Origin: Perkinsus marinus ATCC 50983
Taxonomy: Eukaryota; Perkinsozoa; Perkinsida; Perkinsidae
DNA length: 64,000 nt
NCBI RefSeq assembly: GCF_000006405.1
Contig: NW_003214716.1
Coordinates: 95,566 to 159,565, forward strand
Reading direction: 5' to 3'
Below the pieces are notes generated by a model. That model was not told where the DNA came from, ran no database searches, and worked only from the letters and a program-made list of their open reading frames with translations. The translations under genes were made by a program, and so were the position numbers. Numbering within the stretch: the stretch's first letter is position 1; each line of letters starts with the position of its first letter. Positions 43,377 to 54,400 of the stretch are shown piece by piece.

Positions 43377-45025
43377 TCAGCGTAGCGCCTCAGTAGCCTT
43401 CTGAATCTTGCTCTGTTCTTCTTCAGTGAACGGCGTGTCATCCGGTCGGGTCATCATTAATTCTCTTAGCATGGTCCGCAGCTGATCAGAAAATGGAATC
43501 GATGACTTAGTCGACCCCAGTCCAACGCTAACTACAAACTACGGTGTTATCGTAGCATCTCATGCTGCAAGACGTAACGCAAAAATGTAAATGAAACAGC
43601 TGTGTATGTGTATGCAAAAACAATTTAACGCAAAATCCGATAAACACGCGATTTCTGAATGACCGATGAAACGATGTCATCACCGTAACAGGACTGAGGC
43701 GAGGTTGAAGGGACTCCCAGCAACAGACAATAACATGACCACTCATAGACCCATGAAGATGAGCTGCATGCTCTACGAGATGATTCCCTTGCAATCAGAG
43801 TAGGTACCAGTGTGACTGAAGGATCCTGCTTCCTCCTACTATTATTAACTCCTCTTCTGACACGCCATGCCATGGCCTCGGACGTATCGATCAACAGTGA
43901 TCGGTCAGTTTCCTGCTAGAGATGACCGCCGCGTCATGTAATTCCAATTCTTACAGTGAGGTCCCTTTCCATTAGATGAGCTGCAATCTTAGACATGAGC
44001 ATTTCTACTGCTTCTATTGCCACTAACGGCCCGCCTTCTGCGTATTTATATAGACCTGCCAACCACACAGAGGATGAGCCCTTGGAAAATGGTTCGCAAT
44101 AAAAAATGAAGCCAACGGTCACCAATGAAATTACGGCTAGTAGAAGCTGAATGTCATTCCACAATCAAGGGCCGCAGCCCTGCAAGAAAATATAAAAAAA
44201 GATCGAAAAATTCAAAAAATTACGACAATTATGAATAAACAGCAGATATATGAGTATTTCCAACCACTGAAGCTTTTCCCATGTATTACTTCTGGCAAGT
44301 TTGCATAAACCATCCACTCGGAAATCATCGCGATTGACTAGCAGAAGCTCAACTTGATCCAAGATACGTCGCTCGTATCTTCGGAAACAAAAATGTCATC
44401 CTCACCCGACTCGCATCTTCAACCTTTCATTCTTGAATTTGTCATTGATGAACCCTTCCAGAGCAATACTGCAGTCATGTATAGCAAACATCGGCAACCG
44501 ACGATCCAAACGGCCGAGGAAGGTGGCCACAAAATGCGAGTCGTACCTAGTACTCAGGGTCAGCTACTGAGATCTACTTCTACGTCGGCACAGTCTCCAC
44601 GCATAGCACTCCTCAAAATCATATAATCCAACTCGTCGAGTTACAATTACGCTCGAATCGTAAACGGACAATTCCAAGCTACTCCCGCTACTACCAATCT
44701 CTTTGACTAACAGCTCTCCATATGTAGCATATCTCCGGCTCAGTCGACTGGCACGCTAGATGCTGTGCCCGCCACACCAGCTTGTTCCAGATACCGGGTG
44801 CTCCTATGTCATCCTTCAGACACTTTGCCATAATGATGGCCACAGTGGGGGCTATAGCAAACGTTATGATCCAGGACGGAGCATGAGCTACTTACCATCC
44901 ATCTTCTCAGCGTATAACTCTCCTCCACGCAGCTCAATTTTAGCAACATCAGGAAAGCCCATGAATGTGGGCGGAGCGACACGGCGTTCTCGCCACCACT
45001 CTTTATTCGGATGTAAGTTGCCCAT
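43377..45025 (-). CDS. Helical protein of unknown family, possibly an OPR/RAP-type repeat protein
   Basis: Exons read on the minus strand: 45025-44892 (MGNLHPNKEWWRERRVAPPT), 44850-44720 (TVAIIMAKCLKDDIG, IWNKLVWRAQHLA), about 44640-44585 (DYMILRSAMRGDCADVEVDL), 44540-44405 (FLGRLDRRLPMFAIHDCSIA), 44355-44265 (LLLVNRDDFRVDGLCKLA), 44160-43950 and 43800-43545, and a last exon 43525-43377 ending EEEQSKIQKATEALR and TGA. The repeating pattern of short helices and WNKL.RRAQ-like openings recalls the octotricopeptide/RAP proteins of alveolate mitochondria. This is inference only. Exon phases were not all checked, and an upstream exon is possible. Confidence 0.5.
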
Positions 45026-46586
45026 TCTGAAGACAGAGATGAGATAGGAGGGACGACAGTTCACTCAAGAGCCGATTCGGCTCAGCCAAACAGTGATGCT
45101 AGACTCTGCTACTGGCAAGCAACTCTTCCAGCGGATGAAGGATTCTACCACATACTCCCTCTGTGGATGGAATGCAATACACGTCATTTATACTATAACC
45201 GTTACTACATCCCCCATACTAGTCAGGCTACTTATGCATCAATGCAGAAACCAAACGATTATGGTGGTGTAAAAACGTCCAATGAAGACCACCGTTTGGT
45301 AGGAATGTCACAATAGGTAGTGAGCTCTTCCAGGGGCTGCTATGCCACCCCACGATTTACCTTAATACAACCTATTCCTCTATGGGGCAGTTATGCCACC
45401 CCACGATTTACCTTAATACAACCTATTCCTCTATGGGGCAGTTATGCCACCCCAAGATTTACCTTAATACAACCTATTCCTCTATGGGGCAGTTATGCCA
45501 CCCCAAGATATACCTTACTACAACCTATTCCTCTATGGGGCAGCTATGCCACCCCAGGATATACCTTAGTACAACCTATTCCTCTATGGGGCAGCTATGC
45601 CACCCCAAGATATACCTTACTACAACTTATTCCTCTATGGGGCAGCTATGCCACATGTCTAGATAGCTCACAAAGATATCATAGATACATTCACTCACGA
45701 GAGTTACCCTCCCATCAGATTATTACGTGAATCTATCAGTTAACGGTCGAGGTGTCCGCAACTTGAGGTGCTGCTTAGACCAGCTCTTACGCCCTGGGGG
45801 GGTGTACGGGTGAGCTCGGATACCGTATAAGGCCACTGAGGACTGACGCAACATTGGTAGTGGATAAGGAACTGGAAAGCATTTCCCACTAGTGACAAGA
45901 GAAGGAAAGCTGTACCAACTTACAGTAAACTAAGTCTATCGACATTTATATGATTCCACGTGTGAATCAAGTTTCAGACTAGATTTATTGAGAATTAGCC
46001 AAGTCTGATACTCCAAATCAACCACGGGAAGAATCCTACGTGTAAAATGCGGCTCCAAAATCGCTCCAGAGTTCCAAAACCGGCTCATTGAGCCTTTCCT
46101 TAGTATTTACTCACAATCGGCAACAATTCTAGTCGATAACTCCGCTCCCAGAATTACGAGCTCAGAGCCGACAATAGACATGTAAGCCACATAACACGGC
46201 CGAGGTGTTTCTACCCAAACGCTCTGTAAGGATTAGACTATGGCCTCACGTGACATAGTCATGAAATTGTGCGCAGCACGGGAATTTATCGAGCTCAAAA
46301 TTGTGCATTAGTTGGCGCATAATGTAGGAGCCTATAAGGAGTTTACGATTCCCAAGCGACTAGTGAGGACACTAATTCTTCCAATGACATGGTTAATGAG
46401 TATCCCCCCACTACAGCACAATTGCACGCATGCGTTAAAAGATTCACGCCGCAATCTGAAGAGGCGCGTTGAATAGACCTCTCCTGAGCTTCAATAGCGC
46501 TCATTCCGGGATTGCATTCAACATCTGAAACTCGATTGTAAATGTTCCTACTTGAGGTAAATCGTTGATTGCGAGTAGGACTAACA
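45026..46586. other. Spacer between divergent genes, one minisatellite
   Basis: Apart from the 51-bp array, I see no gene, MITE or SINE. It likely holds the promoters of the 45025 and PLAC8 genes. Confidence 0.5.
45334..45655. repeat. 51-bp minisatellite, about 6 copies
   Basis: Unit opens GGGGCAGTTATGCCACCCC and continues with AAGATTTACCTTAATACAAC and CCTATTCCTCTAT. 51 is a multiple of three, hence the long open frames. Confidence 0.95.
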
Positions 46587-49524
46587 ATGTCGCCTGCTGA
46601 TCACCACAACGAAGGGTCGCAAGACCCCGTCCCATCGGCCCCTCCAGAACAGCCACAACAACAACAGGGGGGAACTGCTGGAGTTGATGCATCCACTCAG
46701 AGCAGGTATGTGCATAATTTCATTGAGTTTTGATATTCCATAGAAACTGCAATTTCATCTTTTTTGTGTAGGTGTCCTCTGCTGCCGTTAAGTAACGCTC
46801 CTCAGCAGATGGAAATGATCGACCCTCCGCGAGGCCCGTAAAACAACTTGTATAATATTTTCTATCACACTGAAGTTTCACCACCCGTTTTACGTGAAGT
46901 GGCGTCGTAAAACTCGGTAAAAAACGCGATATTCGCGGTGATATGCAGTAGTCGTGAAATATGTTTCCCACTAGTGTTTTCCATATCACTAGGGTGGTAA
47001 AGGAACTCCATTATTCTCAGATACTACAACACAGCAGTAGAGCAAGCATTCACCAACAGTCCGTGGTCGGACGGTTTATGCGACTGCTTCTCAGATCAGA
47101 GCTCTTGCCTATTAATGGTACTCGTTCCACTCTGGCCAGTAGGTCATCGATCAATCTATTCTTGATGATAATTATGCACTCAAGGTGTTGATGCACCAAA
47201 TTCTCACCAGAGCTCAACCTCGTGACGAGCCGTATCCTCTGGGGCTCCCCTCGCCAGCAGCGGTGTCCTGGGTGTAAGTTCAACTGAATTTCTCGGAAAA
47301 ATTTTTATTTTTGTCCTACTCTTACAACAATGAGCTTCGGTGACCGCATTTTTTTATCCTATTTATATTTTTTCCCTGTAGTATTTGAAGAAGATATTAT
47401 GCATAGTTCTAGATGTGAACTATGCATAAAGTTGGACAACTCTTAAGGGCATATTATGTATACTTCTAGATGGGAACTCCTTGTAAAGTTGGACAACTTT
47501 CAAGGGCATATTATGTATACTTCTAGATGTGAACTCCTTGTAAAGTTGGACAACTTTTAAGGGCATATTATGTATACTTCTAGATGTGAACTCCTTGTAA
47601 AGTTGGACAACTTTCAAGGGCATATTATGTATACTTCTAGATGTGAACTCCTTGTAAAGTTGGACAACTTTTAAGGGCATATTATGTATACTTCTAGATG
47701 TGAACTCCTTGTAAAGTTGGACAACTCTTAAGGGGATATTATGTATACTTCTAGATGTGAACTCCTTGTAAAGTTGGACAACTTTTAAGGGCATATTATG
47801 CATAGTTCTAGATGTGAACTATGCATAAAGTTGGACAACTCTTAAGGGGATATTATGTATACTTCTAGATGTGAACTCCTTGTAAAGTTGGACAACTGTT
47901 AGCGATGTGCGACTCGCTCTTCATGCGTTGTCCGTTCAGTTTGAAGTGAACTCGCCTAAAGGGGTAATCTACCTTGAAAATCTACATATGCATAACTGTT
48001 TGGTCCGCACTGTATATTACTGTACTAATTCACTATTAGTAAAGTATCTCCCTCAGGTATGCTGTGGCGGTGATTGCTGGTCTTCTGGACATCCCTGGCC
48101 TCAACTTCGCAGGATGGGTTGTATCAGTCTATCTCATGTAGCATCTACTGGGGAAATCTATTATTGTTCAATAATGGAGTTTCTTGACCCTAGTGATATG
48201 GAAAACACTAGCGAAAAACATATTTTATAAACACATGTGAGCAGTGAATAACGCGTAAAACACGTGAAATGCTGTGGGGTTTTCACCCCCACTGGGGTGC
48301 TCTCTCCGATGTAATTCGCCACTTCATATCGCGTTCTTCACACGGAGTATTACGCCACTTTGTGTAGAACGAGTGAAACTTCAATGATGATGAGTTTACA
48401 TATTCCCCTCGATATTAATAAGGATAATAATGTTAACCCTATCTATTCATAAAGATTTGTATACCATTTATAATATCTACGAGTTACCATGGTATATTAT
48501 TATTTATAATCATCACATTATATTTGATGAATCTCCCGCACTGTATGGTTATCGAATTTAGTTGATAAAGAGCCCTGTCGTATCTCTATGGTTGCAATAA
48601 TGGAGTTTCTTGACCCTAGTGATGTGAAAAAAATGTTTTCACGACTATTGCAAGGCGCGAATATCGCGTTTTTCACGGAGTTTTACGACGCCACTTCACG
48701 TAAAACGGGTAGTTGTGAAACTCCAATAATAAAATGCCTACAAGTGATGAAGTGTTATTGTTTATTCAATTTCCTATCCGTCTTATACACCGCTGAATTC
48801 TACTTTATGTGTTGACTACCATTCCTTGCATTAGTAGTTCTCAAGGAGTGGTATGACCATTTTCAGGTACGACGCCGCACGAACTGTGGTGCGGTTCTAC
48901 AACATTCAGGACCCGGAGAGATCTACTCCAGTGTGGCTAGTTGTAATACAGGGATGTACTGTTGGTTACTATATTAAGATTGCGCATAACGCAGTACTAC
49001 TACTCGCATGTTATCGCTACTATAGTTGTTTGGAGTATCGCTGCCTTAGTCTTAGACTATAGATGAAATTAGTGATAATAACAAAGTTAAAATAGCAGAA
49101 TGTGGATGATCGTGTCAATGGGGAATTAAGGCTCTCTAGTATGAGAGCGTATTTTTTATTGGAATATATGTCTGGTTTCCTCAGCTCTCACTACATTATG
49201 AAGATCCTCACACGATCTTGGATAGAAATTTACGCAAAAAACCGATGATTTTCACATTGTTACCAACGCATGTAGTTGACCATGTGCATATATCCGCCCC
49301 CCCCACCAGCAGTCCGTTTGTTCAGGTGAAGTCATCATTCTGTCAATGTTGTCTTCTCGGGCAAGTGGCACGTCACGTGAATCGAGCTACGGGTTTCGCT
49401 CAATCTCAAGTGCTTATCCACCATGATCTACCGCAACCCGAGGTGAATTTCGTGGCGCGCGGTAATTTTATATTTGTGATTTCAGGTTAATAGGGAACCG
49501 CGTGATTTGGAGAGAGCTGAATAG
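46587..49524 (+). CDS. PLAC8-family Cys-rich membrane protein
   Basis: Exons 46587-46705, 46772-46837, 47021-47138, 47185-47273, 48057-48137, 48867-48942, 49326-49442 and 49486-49524 join in phase to 234 residues. The N-terminus is a Pro/Gln-rich tail (PPEQPQQQQGG). The PLAC8 signature follows: WSDGLCDCFSDQSSCLLM, a hydrophobic stretch (YAVAVIAGLLDIPGLNFAGW), R.VVRFYNI and FCQCCLLGQVARHVNRATG. PLAC8 proteins are small membrane proteins tied to metal transport and organ or cell size in plants and animals. The CPC motif usual after the first Cys block is replaced by VPLWP. Introns carry two MITE-A copies, a 57-bp minisatellite and a MITE-B fragment; the last intron is 43 bp. Confidence 0.8.
46872..47009. 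mobile_element. MITE-A copy in PLAC8 intron 2
   Basis: GAAGTTTCACC to GGAACTCC. It ends 11 bp before the acceptor. Confidence 0.75.
47394..47900. repeat. 57-bp minisatellite, about 9 copies, in PLAC8 intron 4
   Basis: Core AAGTTGGACAACTTTTAAGG plus CTTCTAGATGTGAACTCC. Two units, near 47400 and 47800, differ by TATGCATAGTTC and GAACTATGCATA arms that form a perfect 12-bp inverted repeat. Confidence 0.95.
48176..48383. mobile_element. MITE-A copy, long subtype
   Basis: 208 bp, aat on both sides; right end CTTC in place of CTCC. Confidence 0.75.
48602..48724. mobile_element. MITE-A copy with AAT duplication
   Basis: Both ends intact; aat on each side. Confidence 0.85.
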
Positions 49525-51415
49525 ATAATTTTGAGGGATGCAATAGAAATTGTTCATATTTAAATATCATGCTCACCCGTCGGTCCTCGCTAGCATGCGA
49601 GTTCGTCTCATCTTAGCTCAACTTTTCCACGATTTTGAGTCGTTCTGTTTGAGTTGGCATAAGAAGGGAAGGCTTTCTTTTACAGATGGCGTGGAATTCA
49701 TAAGCCTGCTTGTTTTGTGAATCGCGAATGATCGATGTAAAGAAATTCGCATGACATTTTAAATTGCGATCCAGTGGTATTGCCGTATCACTGAGAATGG
49801 CGGTGAAATGTCAGTGAAGAAAATCTCCATTGAAGAGGTTTCCCTCGAAAATAGACCACAGTCAGTTCATGGTCGCAGTGCTCGCGGACAAGCGTTATGG
49901 GGTTTACTAAACCCCCTCACAAAATAATAGAACATACAGTATTTTTTCGATTTCTTTGTTATTACTGCGACTCAGGTTGTGAGATTCCGTGTGTGAGGGT
50001 ATCACTAATGTAGGAACAAAAATATATCAGAGTCGTATCATTATTCGCTCGCTTTAGTAAAATTTCTGAAACGGTCAATTTTTCCGCGCTTTCAAAAAAA
50101 TACAACACCATCTCTATAGAAACCCAGGACGAAATAGCGTTCTCCAGGGTTTGATAACAATGGGGAAAGTGTTCCCAATGTGATGACATTCACACCACAA
50201 GCTGATTGAAGAATGTTCCGTGAGAAATACAAAATAGGTTCCTGGATGATTCTCTGATAGTGGAATATGGCTTTGGTGTACTTAGATTAGCTAAGGAGTA
50301 TATAAGACATTCCGCGTGATATCTGCGCACGTCCTTGGTTAAATTGAACTCCTAAACTTCTCGGGTGTAATATTAACTTTCTTGCTATTTTAGCAGAAGC
50401 ACGGGATGAATGTTGACTAAACGAATAGTTGAAAATTGTCGATAATTTAATTACCATTACCAATTATTTGACCTGAAAATGTCAACACTTTCTGTGTAAC
50501 ACAGTGAACTAGGTGTAGGGGAAAATTGAGTTTCAGTCACTCGGTTGGGTTGAAAAATCCATAGTTTGCGTGGTACGACGTAAAACTTTGTAAAGTTTTT
50601 CATATTCACATAAATTCATTTCTGATGCAAATTCGAGCAACTGTTTTATTTTTGTCACAAGACGATCTCGAGGTATATGTTATTAATAAATTCATCAGCG
50701 TTAGGATATCTCTCCAAGTGGGGAGAGCTCGTGGGGTCGATCCCTGGATGGCGGGTATCGTCGAGAAAATGAGAAAGCGGTCTATGGGTGTAGTGGAGTC
50801 TAGCGGAGCGACGCACATATGAGTGTCTGATCTGTATTAGCTGCGGCGTACGCATGCGCATTCATCAGTCCCGTCTCGAGTGATACCGTATCAGCAGTCC
50901 TTATCGCCTTGCGTTCACAGTGGGCATTCCCGAGCGGTCACAACAATGGGGTATCTTTTTAAAAGATTCGTTACGAATTTGTGAATATGTATTGACTATT
51001 GTCGCCCTCGAGCTCGTCAGAAAACACATGACTGGAATGCCCAGTTGGGACCAGATTTGCTCTATCACTTGGTTTCCCTCGGAGATTTCGTTTTCCGATT
51101 GCGCTGAGTTTTGGTTATGTTCAATTAGAGATGGGGTTTGATACGGACAACTCTCGTCAACGAATCAAACGATGAGCCCCAAAGTCTCAACGACTCTGAA
51201 GGCCGCCAATAAACGTATCTTAACTTCATTGTGGCGAAAAGTATGTCAGAAGTGGTCAAGTTATTCACCGCTACAGCAACACTAGGTAGACTTTAGTTTT
51301 CTCTCAGCGTAGGAATAGTCGATTCACCATCATCATCCATCCTAACTACACTCAAACCCTCCACATTATAATAGAAACCTCATTAGCCTCACAACATGAC
51401 ATCTAACAAATTCGA
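49525..51415. other. Spacer between convergent PLAC8 and zinc-finger genes
   Basis: Holds Rep-D copy 4 and a T-arm-like GGGGTCGATCCC at about 50735. ORFs at 50625 and 50920 are not convincing. Confidence 0.5.
50140..50258 (+). repeat. Rep-D dispersed repeat, copy 4
   Basis: GGGTTTGATAACAATGGGG, AATGTGATGACATTCACA, AAGCTGATTGAAGAATG and GGTTCCTGGATGATTC, the same order as at 18381 and 20945. Confidence 0.7.
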
Positions 51416-54400
51416 TCAACTATCAGGAAACTCCTCTCCATTAATAATAGATGATACCATCCTTTCGAATTCATCAGCGCTCGGCTCGCCAGAAAACCGC
51501 GGCCATTGCTTTTCTTCATCATCACAACTTCCCCAAACCTCCTCAATTTCCTTGTCGACCTCCGAGACCCCCGGTTCGATCCCCGGTGGCGGAATTTCTT
51601 CATCGCCATCTTCTGATTTAACTTCATCCTCATATTTCTTCATTGGAATGTCCGGTTCTAGCTCAATTAGAGGTGGTCTTTCATCAACACTAACTCCAAC
51701 AGCGGATCTGACGACACATAAGCTCTACAAAAAAGTTTTTTGTAGAGCTTTAGCAAGCTCTACTTATTCCTTGTATAGCTTTTTGATGACTTTTTTTGTG
51801 AGTTTTCCGGTTTTTTGAAAAAACAGGATCTGTTCGATGCACTACGTCGGCTCACAGTTTAGGAGGAACACATGTTCGCTTTCCTCATCAGCTGAGCTCA
51901 GAAAATATGAATTTGGGTAGAAGTGTAATACAGAACCAATAAGAATTTCCTCTCAGAATTTTAATATTATCACAAACTGTTACTATTACTTCCCATCAGT
52001 GTTGGAGTAGTAGGAATATATGTAATCGCTTTCCTCATCAGCTGCTGAGCTCAGAAGAGTTTATATACGAATTCGAGTAGAAGTGTAATACAGAAACCAA
52101 CGAGAATTTCCTCTCAGAATTTTCCTATTTTTCCCCACACTCACCTCTCGCGATGGGACTTCGTTCGAAGGTGTTGTCGTATTTCCCACGGCGACGCCAA
52201 AGTGACGTTGCAACGGCAACCTAGGTAAAAATTTCAGTCGTGGGGCACAAATAATACTTGTAATACCATAATTCGACCAAATCGCGATAACTTTTAATAG
52301 CCGACGAGTTATGATATATATTACATATCTCTAGAGAACATCATTCTCACGTTTTTATCAACCACATTTGAAAATTCATGAGTAACGACTCACAATAGTT
52401 AGCTCCAGCAGCTTCCCCTTTAGTTAAATAAGAGATGTCCTCAACTTTCATATCATCAAATTTCGGCAAAAACTCCTCCTTGGAAACCTCTTTAGCCGGG
52501 AAACTGAGAAAATGAAAAATTCAACCCAATACTCCGTAAAAACTACAATCAATGTGAATGTTATATCAATTTAGGAGGAAATTCTGCAGTTTTAAGGGAA
52601 AATATTAAAATTCCCAGAGAATTATTGTTAGTTTTTGCACTACACTTCTACCCAAATTCGTATGCGAGGAAACTCCCGAGCTGAGCTGATGAGGAAATCC
52701 AACACTGCTTACTGCCATCCAGATTTGTAATAGAGTCTCGGGTCTTGACCAACTTCGTCACACCAGTCGTGATACATTAAATTAGACTGACATTATCAAC
52801 TTCAAACCATCTGCAGTGCGATGCAAACCTACCCGATGAGCGTTTATACCCGTGTGAAAATGTACCGCTTCCGGAGTTTTTAAATGTGCGTCACAACAAC
52901 TACACCAGAAGCTGAAAAATGGAAATACAATTTGCGATTCGCTGAAAACATGAACGATAAAATTCCTATATATTATTAATTGGAGTTTCACCCTAGTGAT
53001 ATGAAAAAAAAATTGCGAAAAATATATTTCACGACTACTGCATATCACCGCTTCACATAAAACGGGTGAAACTCCATTGTAATACGTACAATGCAATAAT
53101 ATACTATAGTATTGTATTGAAGTAGTAATACTAGGTCTTCGTAACGCAGGGGCGGAGTTCGCTCTATCCGCGTTTAGTGACTCGATCAACAAATTCGACA
53201 TATCTCTTCGGTTCGATCCCCGGGTCGGACATTTTTCCGTCAAAAAAGTTTCGAGAAATCGAGTTTTTCGATTTTTGCGCAAACCTCGGCATATAAAGGA
53301 GTCGTTTTAATGTATCTACTGGACTCCTACGCTTTCTAGTTATTTTCTGCACGCATGCACAACGCGAAAGCGCCTGTTGTTGCGGTATATGCTCCACCCG
53401 CTACGCTCGCTCCGAAATTGATATAAATGTAATTCACTGGAGTTTCACCCGTTTTACGTGAAGTGGCGTAAAACTCGGTGAAAAACGCGATATTCGCGGT
53501 GATATGCAATAGTCGTGAAATGTGTTCCCCACTAGTGTTTATGCATATCACTAGGGTCAAGAAACTCCACTGCTATCTATGTTACATGTAAAAACATGAT
53601 AAAATTCGATAAAATTTTAATTTTTTCGTTTTAGTAAATTTAAAACATTTGTTAGATAATTATATATTCACCACAGCAGCGACCAAACCTACTGCCTGGG
53701 GTAACCATTAGCACTGATCGCTAGTTTGATTCGATGGGATTTAATTTTATCGATTTCCTTGTTGAACGCCTCGCATATTCCAAACCTTTTCCGCAACTTT
53801 TCCCGTTGAGTCAAATGCACCTAAAATTTTGTGGAAAAAATATTAATTATTGATATTGGAGTTTCACAACCCATTTTACGTAAAGTGGCGTAAAACTCCG
53901 TGAAAAAACGCGATATTCGCGGTGATATGCAATACTCGTGAAATATGTTTTTCACTAGTGTTTCTCATATCACTAGAATAAAACTCCATTATACGATAAA
54001 TTAAGATGATCAATTATCGTTAATTACATATTTCAAGGAAAATTACCAAAAATTACAAGGATGAAAAATAAACTCATAGAATTCTTCAAACTACGAAGGG
54101 AAAAAACCAAAAATTACACGAAATTACCAAAAATCCCGAGCAAAAAATACCAAAAAAATATCATAAATTACTATACCGGGTCACTCCGATGCTCCGCTTC
54201 AATATCTCGCAGCATATTGTCGCCTGCCATACCAAAAATTGGAAAATTCTCACCAAAATTCCCTCTCTTACTAATTCCTGCAGTTTCCACGAATACATCA
54301 CATATGTTACATAGAATTGAATCTTCCAAAACACCTATCGAGAAAAAAGAAGAGAAATGCCGACGCCGGGAATCGAACGCGATAATGTTATGCCAGTTAG

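Noticed and set aside
45320-45730. ORFs with 17-residue repeats
   Set aside because: Open only because the 51-bp minisatellite unit is divisible by 3.
47420-47803. Minus-strand ORF with a 19-residue repeat
   Set aside because: It is the 57-bp minisatellite (57 is divisible by 3) inside a PLAC8 intron.
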